From Muribaculum sp. An289 (GTDB lineage: Bacteria; Bacteroidota; Bacteroidia; Bacteroidales; UBA932): DNA of 64,000 nt. The DNA is taken from assembly GCF_002159555.1 (NCBI RefSeq), contig NZ_NFIV01000003.1:1-64000 (forward strand), written 5' to 3'. Under the pieces are notes generated by a model that did no database searches, was not told the origin of the DNA, and saw only the letters and a program-made list of their open reading frames with translations. Of the stretch, positions 9,053 to 16,678 are shown piece by piece; the first letter of the stretch is position 1; each line of letters starts with the position of its first letter. A program made the translations under genes and the position numbers.

Positions 9053-9520
9053 ATGAAAATGCGGCGGTTGTTCCTTGTGTCGCTTTCTTCTCTGCTGGTT
9101 CTGTGTCCTTGTGTCCGTGCGCAGGGAGTGCCTTCCGCATGGAAAGGCTATCAGTCAGATAATTACGTATCCAACATTCAGGAAAGTTACAATGAAAAGA
9201 ATGAGGGAGCGGCGGAATTTACCGGTTATCTTGCGGATATCGCTGTTGCGAATGTGGCGCGTTCAATAAAAATGAAAGTCCGTGATATGGCGCAAATCGA
9301 GAAAAAGGCCGACAACGGCAAGACGTCGGTCGAGTATTATTCTTCTACGGTTTTCATTACCGATGTGGATATAAGCCTGATAGAGACCAGGACCTATTAT
9401 GACCCGGCCGACGGATACGGTGCGGCAATAGCGTTCATAGACAAGGCGGCTGCTTTGGATTTTTATCTCAAGTCGCTGGAGTTTGCCATCCGGGAGGGCC
9501 AGCAGTCATGCCGTCTATAG
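9053..9520 (+). pseudogene. LPP20-like periplasmic protein, N-terminal part (frame-broken)
   Basis: The 155 aa product has a signal peptide (about 1-23) and the LPP20-type core (SDNYVSNIQESY near 35, then AAAIAFIDKAAALDFYLKSLEFAI near 125-149). The reading frame ends at 9520 in the middle of the long helix that follows this core in full-length relatives. The next open frame (9508-10092) begins with a matching helix and has no export signal of its own. I infer one original gene split by a frameshift near 9490-9520. The ATG at 9053 is preferred to an in-frame TTG at 9044. Confidence 0.6.
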
Positions 9521-10092
9521 ACAGGGATATCGGGAACGGGCTGAAAATCAAGGCGAGGGATGATTTGGAAAATGCATTGGACAACTTGCTTGAAAGCCGC
9601 GACCTGTTTTATTATCTGATGTTTTTCGGTATGGACGGCAACCGGCTGGATGTTTTGCAGGAAAAATATAATGTATTGGCCGAGAGTATGAAACAGACTT
9701 TGTCCGAACTTGACAATGGCCTGTCAATCTGTATAGTTTACAATGTGCGTTCCGAGGACGGCAATGATTTCGGCCTGTGCGGTTCCGTCAAAGGGGAGGT
9801 GGCGCGAATAGGATGCAACTTTACCGACAATGTGTCCGAAGCCGACAGGATAGTGACTGTAAATGCGGAATCGGATGACTATAATTGTGCGGAATTTTCA
9901 GGGTTCCATGTATATACATCGCATGCGACGGCAGAAATAAGCATAATGAATGGCGCTACTTCGGAAACGGTCATGACGGATAATGTTTCCGGAAGCGGAA
10001 GCCATACAGCCGGTTATGAGGATGCGACAAAGGAAGCATATAAGGGACTCGCTTCGAGTATAAGTGAAATAATCGTAAAATTTATCAAATAA
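9508..10092 (+). pseudogene. C-terminal part of the same LPP20-like protein (frame-broken)
   Basis: The 194 aa frame overlaps the previous one by 13 nt in the -1 frame. It lacks a signal peptide. It starts with a helical segment (KARDDLENALDNLLESRDLF, about 13-32) that would continue the truncated helix of the preceding frame, then a beta-rich domain (about 70-175) and a terminal helix. Either it is a separate gene translationally coupled to its neighbour, or, more likely, the distal half of one exported protein. The ATG at 9508 has no evident ribosome binding site. Confidence 0.55.
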
Positions 10093-10094
10093 TC

Positions 10095-10862
10095 ATGAGA
10101 AACAATCATTTGTTATTGCTGGCATTCCTGTTTGTGATATTGCCGGTCCTGCCTTTGCGAGGGCAGGAAGTAAAGAAAATCGCCATCCTCGAAACCGTGG
10201 ACAGGGAGGATGCGGTCAGTTACGGTATAAAACTGATGGTGCGGAGCAGCCTTTCGTATGCCATAACCAATACGCCGGGTTACGAAGGGTACGACAGGGT
10301 GGATTTGGCCTCTATTGTAGGCGAGCATGATTTCCAGCGGACAGGAATGGTCAGTGACAGCCAGATAAAGCAATTGGGAGCGATGACCGGCGCAAGTTAC
10401 ATATTGGTTGCCGAGACAGCCATGATAGATGCTTCGAACATTTTCATTACCGCAAAGATTCTCAATGTCGAAACTGCAAAATTGGAACGCACGGCAAGTA
10501 CGCAATCGGGTATAAATGCGGACGAAATAGATGAGAAGTGCGAGGAGCTGGCTGCTTCGCTGTTCGGCGACAATCCAGCTTCACAAAATTCCGAAACAAA
10601 AGGCATAAAGGGTTTGGTAGAAGGTTTCAAATCCCTGTTTGGCATTAAACAGAGGACAGAAGAGGAAAAGGCTGAAATCTTAAAGGAAAAGGAGATGCGG
10701 CAATTGGAATTAGAACTCCAACAGGAAAAATACAGATTGGAAATGGAAAAACTTAAAAAAGAGGAGGAAGAGCGGAAATTACAGGAAAAATTAAGAAAGG
10801 AAGAAGAGATTGCCGCAAAGGCTCGCGAGAAAGAAGAAAAAAAAAGCTGCGAGAATCCGTGA
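10095..10862 (+). CDS. CsgG/LpoB-like secreted protein with charged coiled-coil tail
   Basis: The 255 aa product has a signal peptide (about 1-23) and a CsgG/LpoB-like domain (about 26-155): KKIAILETVD, a helix, YDRVDLASIVGEHDFQ, a GASYILVAET strand and ILNVETAKLERT. Residues about 190-250 form a Glu/Lys-rich coiled coil. The frame ends with SCENP just after a run of nine A (10837-10845). In the +1 frame the same charged pattern continues for another 25 codons to 10923, so the true C-terminus may be longer. CsgG-like proteins form outer-membrane export pores or activate wall synthases; which applies here is unknown. Confidence 0.65.
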   Translation: MRNNHLLLLAFLFVILPVLPLRGQEVKKIAILETVDREDAVSYGIKLMVRSSLSYAITNTPGYEGYDRVDLASIVGEHDFQRTGMVSDSQIKQLGAMTGASYILVAETAMIDASNIFITAKILNVETAKLERTASTQSGINADEIDEKCEELAASLFGDNPASQNSETKGIKGLVEGFKSLFGIKQRTEEEKAEILKEKEMRQLELELQQEKYRLEMEKLKKEEEERKLQEKLRKEEEIAAKAREKEEKKSCENP

Positions 10863-10923
10863 GAGGGAAGAAAAGAAAACAGAGAAAATCCGTAAAAGGG
10901 AAGAAAAGCGTACTTTGCGATGA

Positions 10924-11151
10924 AATTTGCTTATGTCTAAAAGTCCGGTATGAAGGCCTCGTTTCCCGTATTCAGGCATACAGACCATTCCTGAAATAGG
11001 TGTCGGTTTTAAGAATTGCAGCAGGGTTGCCTTCGATTTTTCTGTAAAGGGGCATATATGCGGATTTGGTTCTACTATCAGTTTTTATCCTAATTTTTTT
11101 GTTTTTGTTATACTAATGTTATATATTTGTGATATTAAATATGACTTAGAT
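10924..11151 (+). pseudogene. Possible decayed C-terminal beta-strand domain
   Basis: After the shifted frame's stop at 10921 and another at 10951, the same frame is open to 11151. It reads like outer-membrane strands: IPEIGVGFKN, VAFDFSVKG, then GFGSTISFYPNFF. It has no start codon suited to a free gene before the antitoxin. I read it as the remnant of a barrel-like tail of the preceding CsgG-like gene or of a lost neighbour. This is inference from a short stretch. Confidence 0.3.
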
Positions 11152-11160
11152 ATGGAGACA

Positions 11161-11403
11161 ATGGCACTGGACAGAAAACAGACGGCTTTCAGACTTAGGA
11201 AAGACTTGATAGAAAGGCTTAAGATGGAGGCAAGGAAAGAGAACAGAAGCCTCAACAACTATGTAGAGAGTGTCCTTATGGATGTTGTCTACAGGACTCC
11301 CAATGATGAGACACTTGCATCAATGAAAGAAGCCAAAGAAGGGAGGAATCTTGAAAAACTCAATTTGGATACGTTTGAGGATTTTGTGAAATCGTTGGAG
11401 TAG
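11161..11403 (+). CDS. Type II antitoxin, RelB/DinJ-like (partner of YafQ-type toxin)
   Basis: The 80 aa product starts with a ribbon-helix-helix-like DNA-binding segment (KQTAFRLRKDLIERLKMEARKENRSLNNYVE, beginning near residue 6), followed by a flexible acidic tail (EKLNLDTFEDFVKSLE) that would bind the toxin. It is followed after 6 nt by the toxin gene. The start is taken at the ATG at 11161 (GGAGA lies just upstream); 11152 is possible. Such antitoxins bind their own promoter and repress the operon. The pair is more AT-rich than its neighbours, suggesting acquisition. Confidence 0.85.
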   Translation: MALDRKQTAFRLRKDLIERLKMEARKENRSLNNYVESVLMDVVYRTPNDETLASMKEAKEGRNLEKLNLDTFEDFVKSLE

Positions 11404-11409
11404 TCGGGT

Positions 11410-11682
11410 ATGTGGGAGTTGAAGATTACAAGGCAGTTCAAGAAAGATTTGAAGAAATATCGGAACAGGGCAGACGAGATATTCTGTCTTTCTGTCGTTT
11501 TGAAGATGTTGCAGGAAACAGGTACAGTGTCAAGAGAATATAAACCTCATCTTCTTGTAGGGGAATACACTGGTTTTATGGAATGTCATGTGAAAAATGA
11601 TTTGCTGCTGATTTGGCTGGACGAGAGGGAAAATATTATCAAACTGGTAAGGTTGGGCACTCATTCCGAATTGTTCAAATAA
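11410..11682 (+). CDS. YafQ-family toxin (mRNA interferase)
   Basis: The 90 aa product fits the RelE/YafQ superfamily: the KITRQFKKDLKKYRNR start, HLLVGEYTGFMECHV in the middle, LLLIWLDE, and the C-terminal RLGTHSELF, in which the His corresponds to the catalytic histidine of YafQ. In this family the toxin cuts mRNA at the ribosome when freed from its antitoxin. It directly follows the antitoxin gene and precedes a terminator, so the two make a complete, apparently intact module. Confidence 0.92.
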   Translation: MWELKITRQFKKDLKKYRNRADEIFCLSVVLKMLQETGTVSREYKPHLLVGEYTGFMECHVKNDLLLIWLDERENIIKLVRLGTHSELFK

Positions 11683-11728
11683 GTCAGGTTCTCCTTTTTT
11701 TGAACAATATTGAAGCAGCTTATAAAAA

Positions 11729-11757
11729 AACTCTGCTAATTTTGCAGAGTTATTTTT
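11729..11757 (+). terminator. Terminator of the toxin-antitoxin operon
   Basis: AACTCTGC (11729-11736) and GCAGAGTT (11744-11751) form an 8-bp stem with a 7-nt loop, followed by ATTTTTT. Confidence 0.8.
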
Positions 11758-11772
11758 TATGTACCGATACTG

Positions 11773-11816
11773 AGAAGCTGTCTCAAATTTTCTGAGAAAA
11801 ATTTTAAACAGCTTCT
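11773..11816. repeat. Inverted repeat directly before the beta-galactosidase start codon
   Basis: AGAAGCTGT (11773-11781) and ACAGCTTCT (11808-11816) are perfect 9-nt inverted repeats around a 26-nt spacer, and TCTCA/TGAGA pairs inside it. The outer arm AGAAGCTGTCTCAAA resembles the ends of some Bacteroidetes IS elements, so it may be a small insertion remnant. It ends 2 nt before the ATG at 11819 and could hide that start in the mRNA. Confidence 0.5.
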
Positions 11817-11818
11817 GA

Positions 11819-14800
11819 ATGAAAATGAATATGAAATACATTTTCCTTTTGTTCTCACGTCTGGCCTTTGCCGGCGGCCTGGTTCTGCTGCTCCCGGTTG
11901 TACAGGCTCGGGTAGTGCAGGCGCAGGAAAGGCTTCGGCTGGAACCTTATTTTTCCGAAATTGATTCGGTCGCGGTGAATATGGAATATCCGAGGACTTC
12001 GTTCATGACATATCCTGACCTGGAGTCGGCCAGGACATTGAAATTCGAGGACAGCCCTTATTACATGTCCCTTAACGGGGTGTGGGATTTCGTCTATACG
12101 GACGATTACCGGGAACTTCCTGCCGCTGTCGTGGCCGCCGGCCGGCCGGACGGTGTCGTGTGGAATAAAATAAAGGTGCCGGGCAACTGGGAAAGGCAGG
12201 GTTTCGGGACGGCCCTGTACACCAACCACCAGTACGAGTTCGCGACATACAGGCCCCAGCCTCCGATGCTTCCTGAAGCCATCCCCGCTGGCGTTTACAG
12301 GAGGACTTTCGAGGTTCCGTCCGAGTGGGAGGGGCGCGATGTATTCCTGCATGTTTCGGGCGCCAAGTCGGGGGCATACGTTTTCATAAACGGCAGGGAA
12401 GTGGGATATGGCGAGGATTCGAAAAATCCGTCCGAATATATTGTGAACGATTATCTTACGGAAGGCGAGAATACCATCGTGCTCGTGATTCTCAGATGGA
12501 GTACCGGCTCTTTCCTTGAATGCCAGGATTTCTGGAGGATAAGCGGAATCGAAAGGGACATATATCTGTTTTCCCAACAGCCTTCGGCATTGAGGGATTT
12601 CAGGGTCAGGTCTACCCTCGATGACAGCTATGAAAACGGTCTGTTTTCGTTGGATGCGGAGGTGCGCAACCGTTCCGGGAAGGACGGACAGGTGGCGCTC
12701 GGCTATTTGCTGGAGGAAAAGGTGTCCGGAAAGGCCGTGGCGGCAGGCGAAGAGTCGAAAAATATCGGAGCGGGGAAGACAGGGTCGTTCAGTTTCGAGG
12801 CCGTGATAGAGGATGTGCTCAAATGGTCTTCGGAAACGCCGGAGCTGTACCGTCTCTATATTACGGTGCGTAATGGGGACTGTCCAGGAGAAACCGTCCC
12901 TTTCAATGTCGGCTTCCGGAAATTCGAGCTCAGGGGCGATGTCTTCCTCGTTAACGGGCAGCCCGTCAAGTTCAAGGGCGTGAATGTACATGAGCACGAC
13001 CAGGTTACCGGCCACTATGTGTCGGAGGAGACTATGAGGCATGATTTCGAATTGATGAAGCGCAACAATATCAATGCAGTACGTCTCGCACATTATCCTC
13101 AGGACAGAAAATTCTACGAATTGGCCGACGAGTACGGGCTTTACGTTTATGACGAGGCGAATATCGAATCGCATGGAATGTATTACAGCCTCAGCAAAGG
13201 AGGAACTCTCGGGAACAATCCCCAGTGGCTCAGACCGCATCTGTACAGGACGGTAAACATGTTCGAAAGGAACAAGAACCATCCTTGCGTTACTTTCTGG
13301 TCTCTCGGCAACGAGGCCGGGAACGGATACAATTTCTATCAGACCTATCTGTGGCTGAAAGAAGCCGACAAGGGCCTGATGGACAGGCCGGTCAATTACG
13401 AAAGGGCCCAGTGGGAATGGAACAGCGACATGTATGTGCCGCAGTATCCGGGGGCTTCATGGATGGAATACATGGGAAAGAACGGCTCGGACAGGCCTGT
13501 CATGCCGTCCGAATATTCGCACGCGATGGGCAATTCCAACGGAAACATAAAAGGTATCTGGGATGCAATCTACCGTTATCGCAACCTTTCGGGAGGCTTT
13601 ATCTGGGACTGGATTGACCAGGGTTTCCTCGAAAAGGATTCCTCCGGCCGGACATTCTGGGCATACGGAGGCGATTATGGCGGGGAGTACATGCCGAGCG
13701 ACGGGAATTTCTGCTGCAACGGCATCATAGGCCCTGACCGTCGGGAACATCCGGCAATGGCTGAAATCCGGTATGTCTTTCAGGATGTGGCTTTCGGGCC
13801 TGCCGATGACGGCGGTTTCGGGAAAATAATGATAGTGAACAGGGCGTATTTTACTCCGGTGGACGGCCGTTATGAGATTTTCGCCGACCTTGTGAGGGAC
13901 GGGAAAAAGATAAGGACCAGGCGGCTGGATGTCCCGGTCATAGCCCCTCAGGATACGGTTTCGGTGAGGACTTTTACCGAAAAGGATGTGTCGAAACCGG
14001 GAGAATATTATGTGAATCTCCGTGTATGTTCCGTTTATGATACTCCGGGAATACCGCGCGGATACGAGGTTGCCCGTGGGCAGATATTCCTCGGCGGAGA
14101 ATACGTCGCCCCTGTCTACAGGACGGGAGGTCCGCGCCTGGAGATTTCTGAAGACGGGAATGCGGTCGAGGTCTCTTCCCCGAAGGTGCGTTTCGTCTTC
14201 GACAAGGCATCGGCCTCCGTGGTTTCCTATTCGGTGGACGGGATGGAATATCTTGAAGACGGGCAGGGCATAAGGCCGAATTTCTGGCGCGGCCCTACGG
14301 ACAACGATTACGGCAATGCGATGCCGTCCCGGTTGCAAATCTGGAAGGAGAGCGGAAAGGAACTGCATGCGGAGAGGGTTTCCGTTTCGGATGAAGGAAA
14401 ATATGTCAGGCTTTCCGTGGAATATGCGTTGAAAGCCGGAAACTTATGTACCCTTACCTACGATGTATATCCGTCCGGGGCGGTCGGAGTGGAGATGCGG
14501 CTTTCCCCGACAAAGGATTCTCTGGAAATACCGCGTATCGGATTGCGGTTCGGGCTCGGGAAAGGCACGGACAGGGTGCAATGGTACGGGCGCGGACCGG
14601 AGGAGAACTATATAGACCGCAAGGCAGGTACGTTCGTAGGCCTGTATGAATCAACAGCCGAAGACCTGTACTACCCGTATGTGCGGCCTCAGGAAAACGG
14701 ACATCGTACCGATACGAAGATGTTGAAGCTATATGCCTCTTCCGGAAAACGGGGTCTGGAAATAGTGGCGGATTCGTTATTCGGATTCAATGTTTCGAGG

Positions 14801-15085
14801 TATTCGGTCGAGGATTTCGATTGTGAGGAATACGCGGACAGGCCTTACCAGTGGAGGAACCTCACCCCTGAAGACAGGGAACACGATGCCGGCAAGGCAA
14901 GGAACGTATATAGAAAGCAGGTACATGTCAATGATTTGGTTATGAACGACTATACGGAGGTCTGCCTCGACATGCGCCAGCGGGGAGTCGGCGGTTATGA
15001 CAGTTGGGGTGCCCTTCCTGAAGACGAACATCGGATATTCACGGACAGGGATTACCGCTGGGGATTTACGATTGTGCCGTTTTAG
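11819..15085 (+). CDS. Secreted beta-galactosidase, glycoside hydrolase family 2
   Basis: The 1088 aa product has a signal peptide (about 5-36) and the full LacZ-type domain order: sugar-binding jelly roll (about 75-260), Ig-like domain (about 265-370), TIM barrel (about 372-660), a second Ig-like domain and the C-terminal beta-sandwich (about 780-1085). Catalytic residues are visible: acid/base Glu499 in WSLGNEAGNG and nucleophile Glu565 in PSEYSHAMGNS. It should release terminal beta-galactosyl units from oligosaccharides, in the periplasm or outside. No other glycan genes adjoin it. An inverted repeat lies immediately upstream of the start. Confidence 0.93.
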   Translation: MKMNMKYIFLLFSRLAFAGGLVLLLPVVQARVVQAQERLRLEPYFSEIDSVAVNMEYPRTSFMTYPDLESARTLKFEDSPYYMSLNGVWDFVYTDDYRELPAAVVAAGRPDGVVWNKIKVPGNWERQGFGTALYTNHQYEFATYRPQPPMLPEAIPAGVYRRTFEVPSEWEGRDVFLHVSGAKSGAYVFINGREVGYGEDSKNPSEYIVNDYLTEGENTIVLVILRWSTGSFLECQDFWRISGIERDIYLFSQQPSALRDFRVRSTLDDSYENGLFSLDAEVRNRSGKDGQVALGYLLEEKVSGKAVAAGEESKNIGAGKTGSFSFEAVIEDVLKWSSETPELYRLYITVRNGDCPGETVPFNVGFRKFELRGDVFLVNGQPVKFKGVNVHEHDQVTGHYVSEETMRHDFELMKRNNINAVRLAHYPQDRKFYELADEYGLYVYDEANIESHGMYYSLSKGGTLGNNPQWLRPHLYRTVNMFERNKNHPCVTFWSLGNEAGNGYNFYQTYLWLKEADKGLMDRPVNYERAQWEWNSDMYVPQYPGASWMEYMGKNGSDRPVMPSEYSHAMGNSNGNIKGIWDAIYRYRNLSGGFIWDWIDQGFLEKDSSGRTFWAYGGDYGGEYMPSDGNFCCNGIIGPDRREHPAMAEIRYVFQDVAFGPADDGGFGKIMIVNRAYFTPVDGRYEIFADLVRDGKKIRTRRLDVPVIAPQDTVSVRTFTEKDVSKPGEYYVNLRVCSVYDTPGIPRGYEVARGQIFLGGEYVAPVYRTGGPRLEISEDGNAVEVSSPKVRFVFDKASASVVSYSVDGMEYLEDGQGIRPNFWRGPTDNDYGNAMPSRLQIWKESGKELHAERVSVSDEGKYVRLSVEYALKAGNLCTLTYDVYPSGAVGVEMRLSPTKDSLEIPRIGLRFGLGKGTDRVQWYGRGPEENYIDRKAGTFVGLYESTAEDLYYPYVRPQENGHRTDTKMLKLYASSGKRGLEIVADSLFGFNVSRYSVEDFDCEEYADRPYQWRNLTPEDREHDAGKARNVYRKQVHVNDLVMNDYTEVCLDMRQRGVGGYDSWGALPEDEHRIFTDRDYRWGFTIVPF

Positions 15086-15146
15086 CGGAAAATAAAAGAG
15101 GTGTCGGGAAAATAAAAAGGACGGCCATGGAATGCCGTCCTCTCCG

Positions 15147-15219
15147 AGCCGCAAGCGAGGATCGAACTCGCTACCTCTTCATTACGAGTGAAGCGCTCTA
15201 CCAACTGAGCTATTGCGGC
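15147..15219 (-). tRNA. tRNA-Thr (anticodon CGT)
   Basis: On the minus strand the acceptor GCCGCAA pairs with TTGCGGC. The anticodon loop CTCGTAA in TTCACTCGTAATGAA gives CGT. The T arm is GCGAG-TTCGATC-CTCGC. The discriminator is T and CCA is not encoded. Confidence 0.95.
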
Positions 15220-15230
15220 GTTTGGGACTG

Positions 15231-15261
15231 CAAATTTAACAACTAAAGGCGATTTGCCAAA
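15231..15261 (-). promoter_or_regulatory. Promoter of tRNA-Thr(CGT)
   Basis: Minus-strand TTTG (15258-15261) and TAAATTTG (15231-15238) are separated by exactly 19 nt. The -7 element ends 11 nt before the tRNA. It overlaps the alternative TTG start of the downstream plus-strand gene. Confidence 0.8.
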
Positions 15262-15277
15262 AAAATATATTGTTTTT

Positions 15278-16678
15278 ATGAAAAATAACGGCCTTTCCGT
15301 TGAAAAATTTTTCCTGGACGGGACTGTCCAGGGGCTGAAAACGATAGCCGCCGGGGCTGTTTCGGATTTCATAATGCTGTATCTGCGCGATGTCCGGGCC
15401 GATTTTCCTGAAGAATCGATGCGGAGGATGCTTTCCGTGGCCGAGGATACCGGCGCTTCCATGCTGTACTCGGACTATAAGGAAAGATTGTCCCCGGATG
15501 CGGACGGACGGGAAAAAATCATTCCGTGTCCTTTGATTGATTTGCAGGAAGGGGCCCTGAGGGACGATTTCGATTTCGGACCTTTGGTCATGGTGCGCCG
15601 TTCCGCATTTGTAAAGGCGGTTTCCATGATGGATACGGATTACAGGTACGGTGCGTTTTATGAGTTGAGGCTGAGGCTTTCGGAGCAAGGCGGAGGGTTT
15701 TCCTCCATCATCCGCATTGCCGAATACCTTTATACCGTAGAAGAAGCGCCTTCCGGGCAAGCCTCTGCCGGGCAATTCGCCTATGTCGATGCGCGCAACC
15801 GGGAAAGGCAGGTGGAAATGGAGAAAATCTGTACTGCATATCTGGGAAGGCTCGGTGCCCTTGTCCCCGGAAAGGCGGAAAAGGTGGATTTCGAACCGTC
15901 GGAAAATTTTCCCGTAGAAGCCTCGGTGATAATCCCCGTATACAACAGGGTGAAGACCATTGCGGATTCCATCCGGAGCGCCCTGTCGCAGAAAACGGAT
16001 TTCGCATACAATGTAATAGTCGTGGACAATTATTCCGATGACGGCACCTCGGAGGCAATCGAAAGGATTGCTTCGCTTCCCGAAAATTCGGGCCGGCTCG
16101 TGCATCTTGTCCCGTCGCGGCGCGGGCACGGGATAGGGGGCTGTTGGAACGAGGCCGTGCGGAGCAGGCATTGCGGCCGTTTTGCCGTCCAGCTCGACAG
16201 CGACGACCTCTATTCTTCGGAAAACACCCTTTCCTCGATAATTTCACTTTTCCAGAAGATGCATTGCGCCATGGTGGTAGGGACCTACAGGCTTTGCGAC
16301 TTCAATCTTGACGAAATACCTCCCGGAGTCATAGACCATAGGGAGTGGACCGATGCGAACGGACGTAACAATATATTGAGGGTGAACGGCTTGGGCGCTC
16401 CGAGGGCCTTTTATGCCCCTCTGTTGCGGGAATTCGGTTTCCCGGATACGAGTTACGGTGAGGATTATGCTGTCGTGTTGAGGTTCTGCCGGGAATATCT
16501 CGTCGGGCGTATATACGATGTCCTGTATCTGTGCCGCAGATGGGAGGGCAATTCCGATGCCGGTCTCGACAGGATACGGACCAATGCCAACAACAGGTAC
16601 AAGGATATGCTCAGGACATGGGAACTCAGGGCTAGGATAAGGATGAACGGGAAAACCGAGGAGGACTGTGGAAAATGA
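15278..16678 (+). CDS. Family 2 glycosyltransferase
   Basis: The 466 aa product contains a GT-A fold GT2 domain at about 205-330, starting [15 protein letters not shown], with the VDNYSDDGT strand and a metal-binding LDSDD. The first 200 residues look like the second half of another GT-A domain (LYSDY, then [14 protein letters not shown], then [10 protein letters not shown]), possibly a degenerate duplicate. The ATG at 15278 follows an A/T-rich stretch typical of starts here; an in-frame TTG at 15254 would add 8 residues. The last 4 nt overlap the next gene, so the two are translationally coupled. Donor and acceptor are unknown; the operon suggests a role tied to wall sugars or storage glycan. 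Confidence 0.8.
   Translation: MKNNGLSVEKFFLDGTVQGLKTIAAGAVSDFIMLYLRDVRADFPEESMRRMLSVAEDTGASMLYSDYKERLSPDADGREKIIPCPLIDLQEGALRDDFDFGPLVMVRRSAFVKAVSMMDTDYRYGAFYELRLRLSEQGGGFSSIIRIAEYLYTVEEAPSGQASAGQFAYVDARNRERQVEMEKICTAYLGRLGALVPGKAEKVDFEPSENFPVEASVIIPVYNRVKTIADSIRSALSQKTDFAYNVIVVDNYSDDGTSEAIERIASLPENSGRLVHLVPSRRGHGIGGCWNEAVRSRHCGRFAVQLDSDDLYSSENTLSSIISLFQKMHCAMVVGTYRLCDFNLDEIPPGVIDHREWTDANGRNNILRVNGLGAPRAFYAPLLREFGFPDTSYGEDYAVVLRFCREYLVGRIYDVLYLCRRWEGNSDAGLDRIRTNANNRYKDMLRTWELRARIRMNGKTEEDCGK

Noticed and set aside
11855-13282. 475-codon open frame antisense to the GH2 gene
   Set aside because: It mirrors the GC-biased codon positions of the sense gene, has no domain pattern and no start context. 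The GH2 frame has catalytic motifs.
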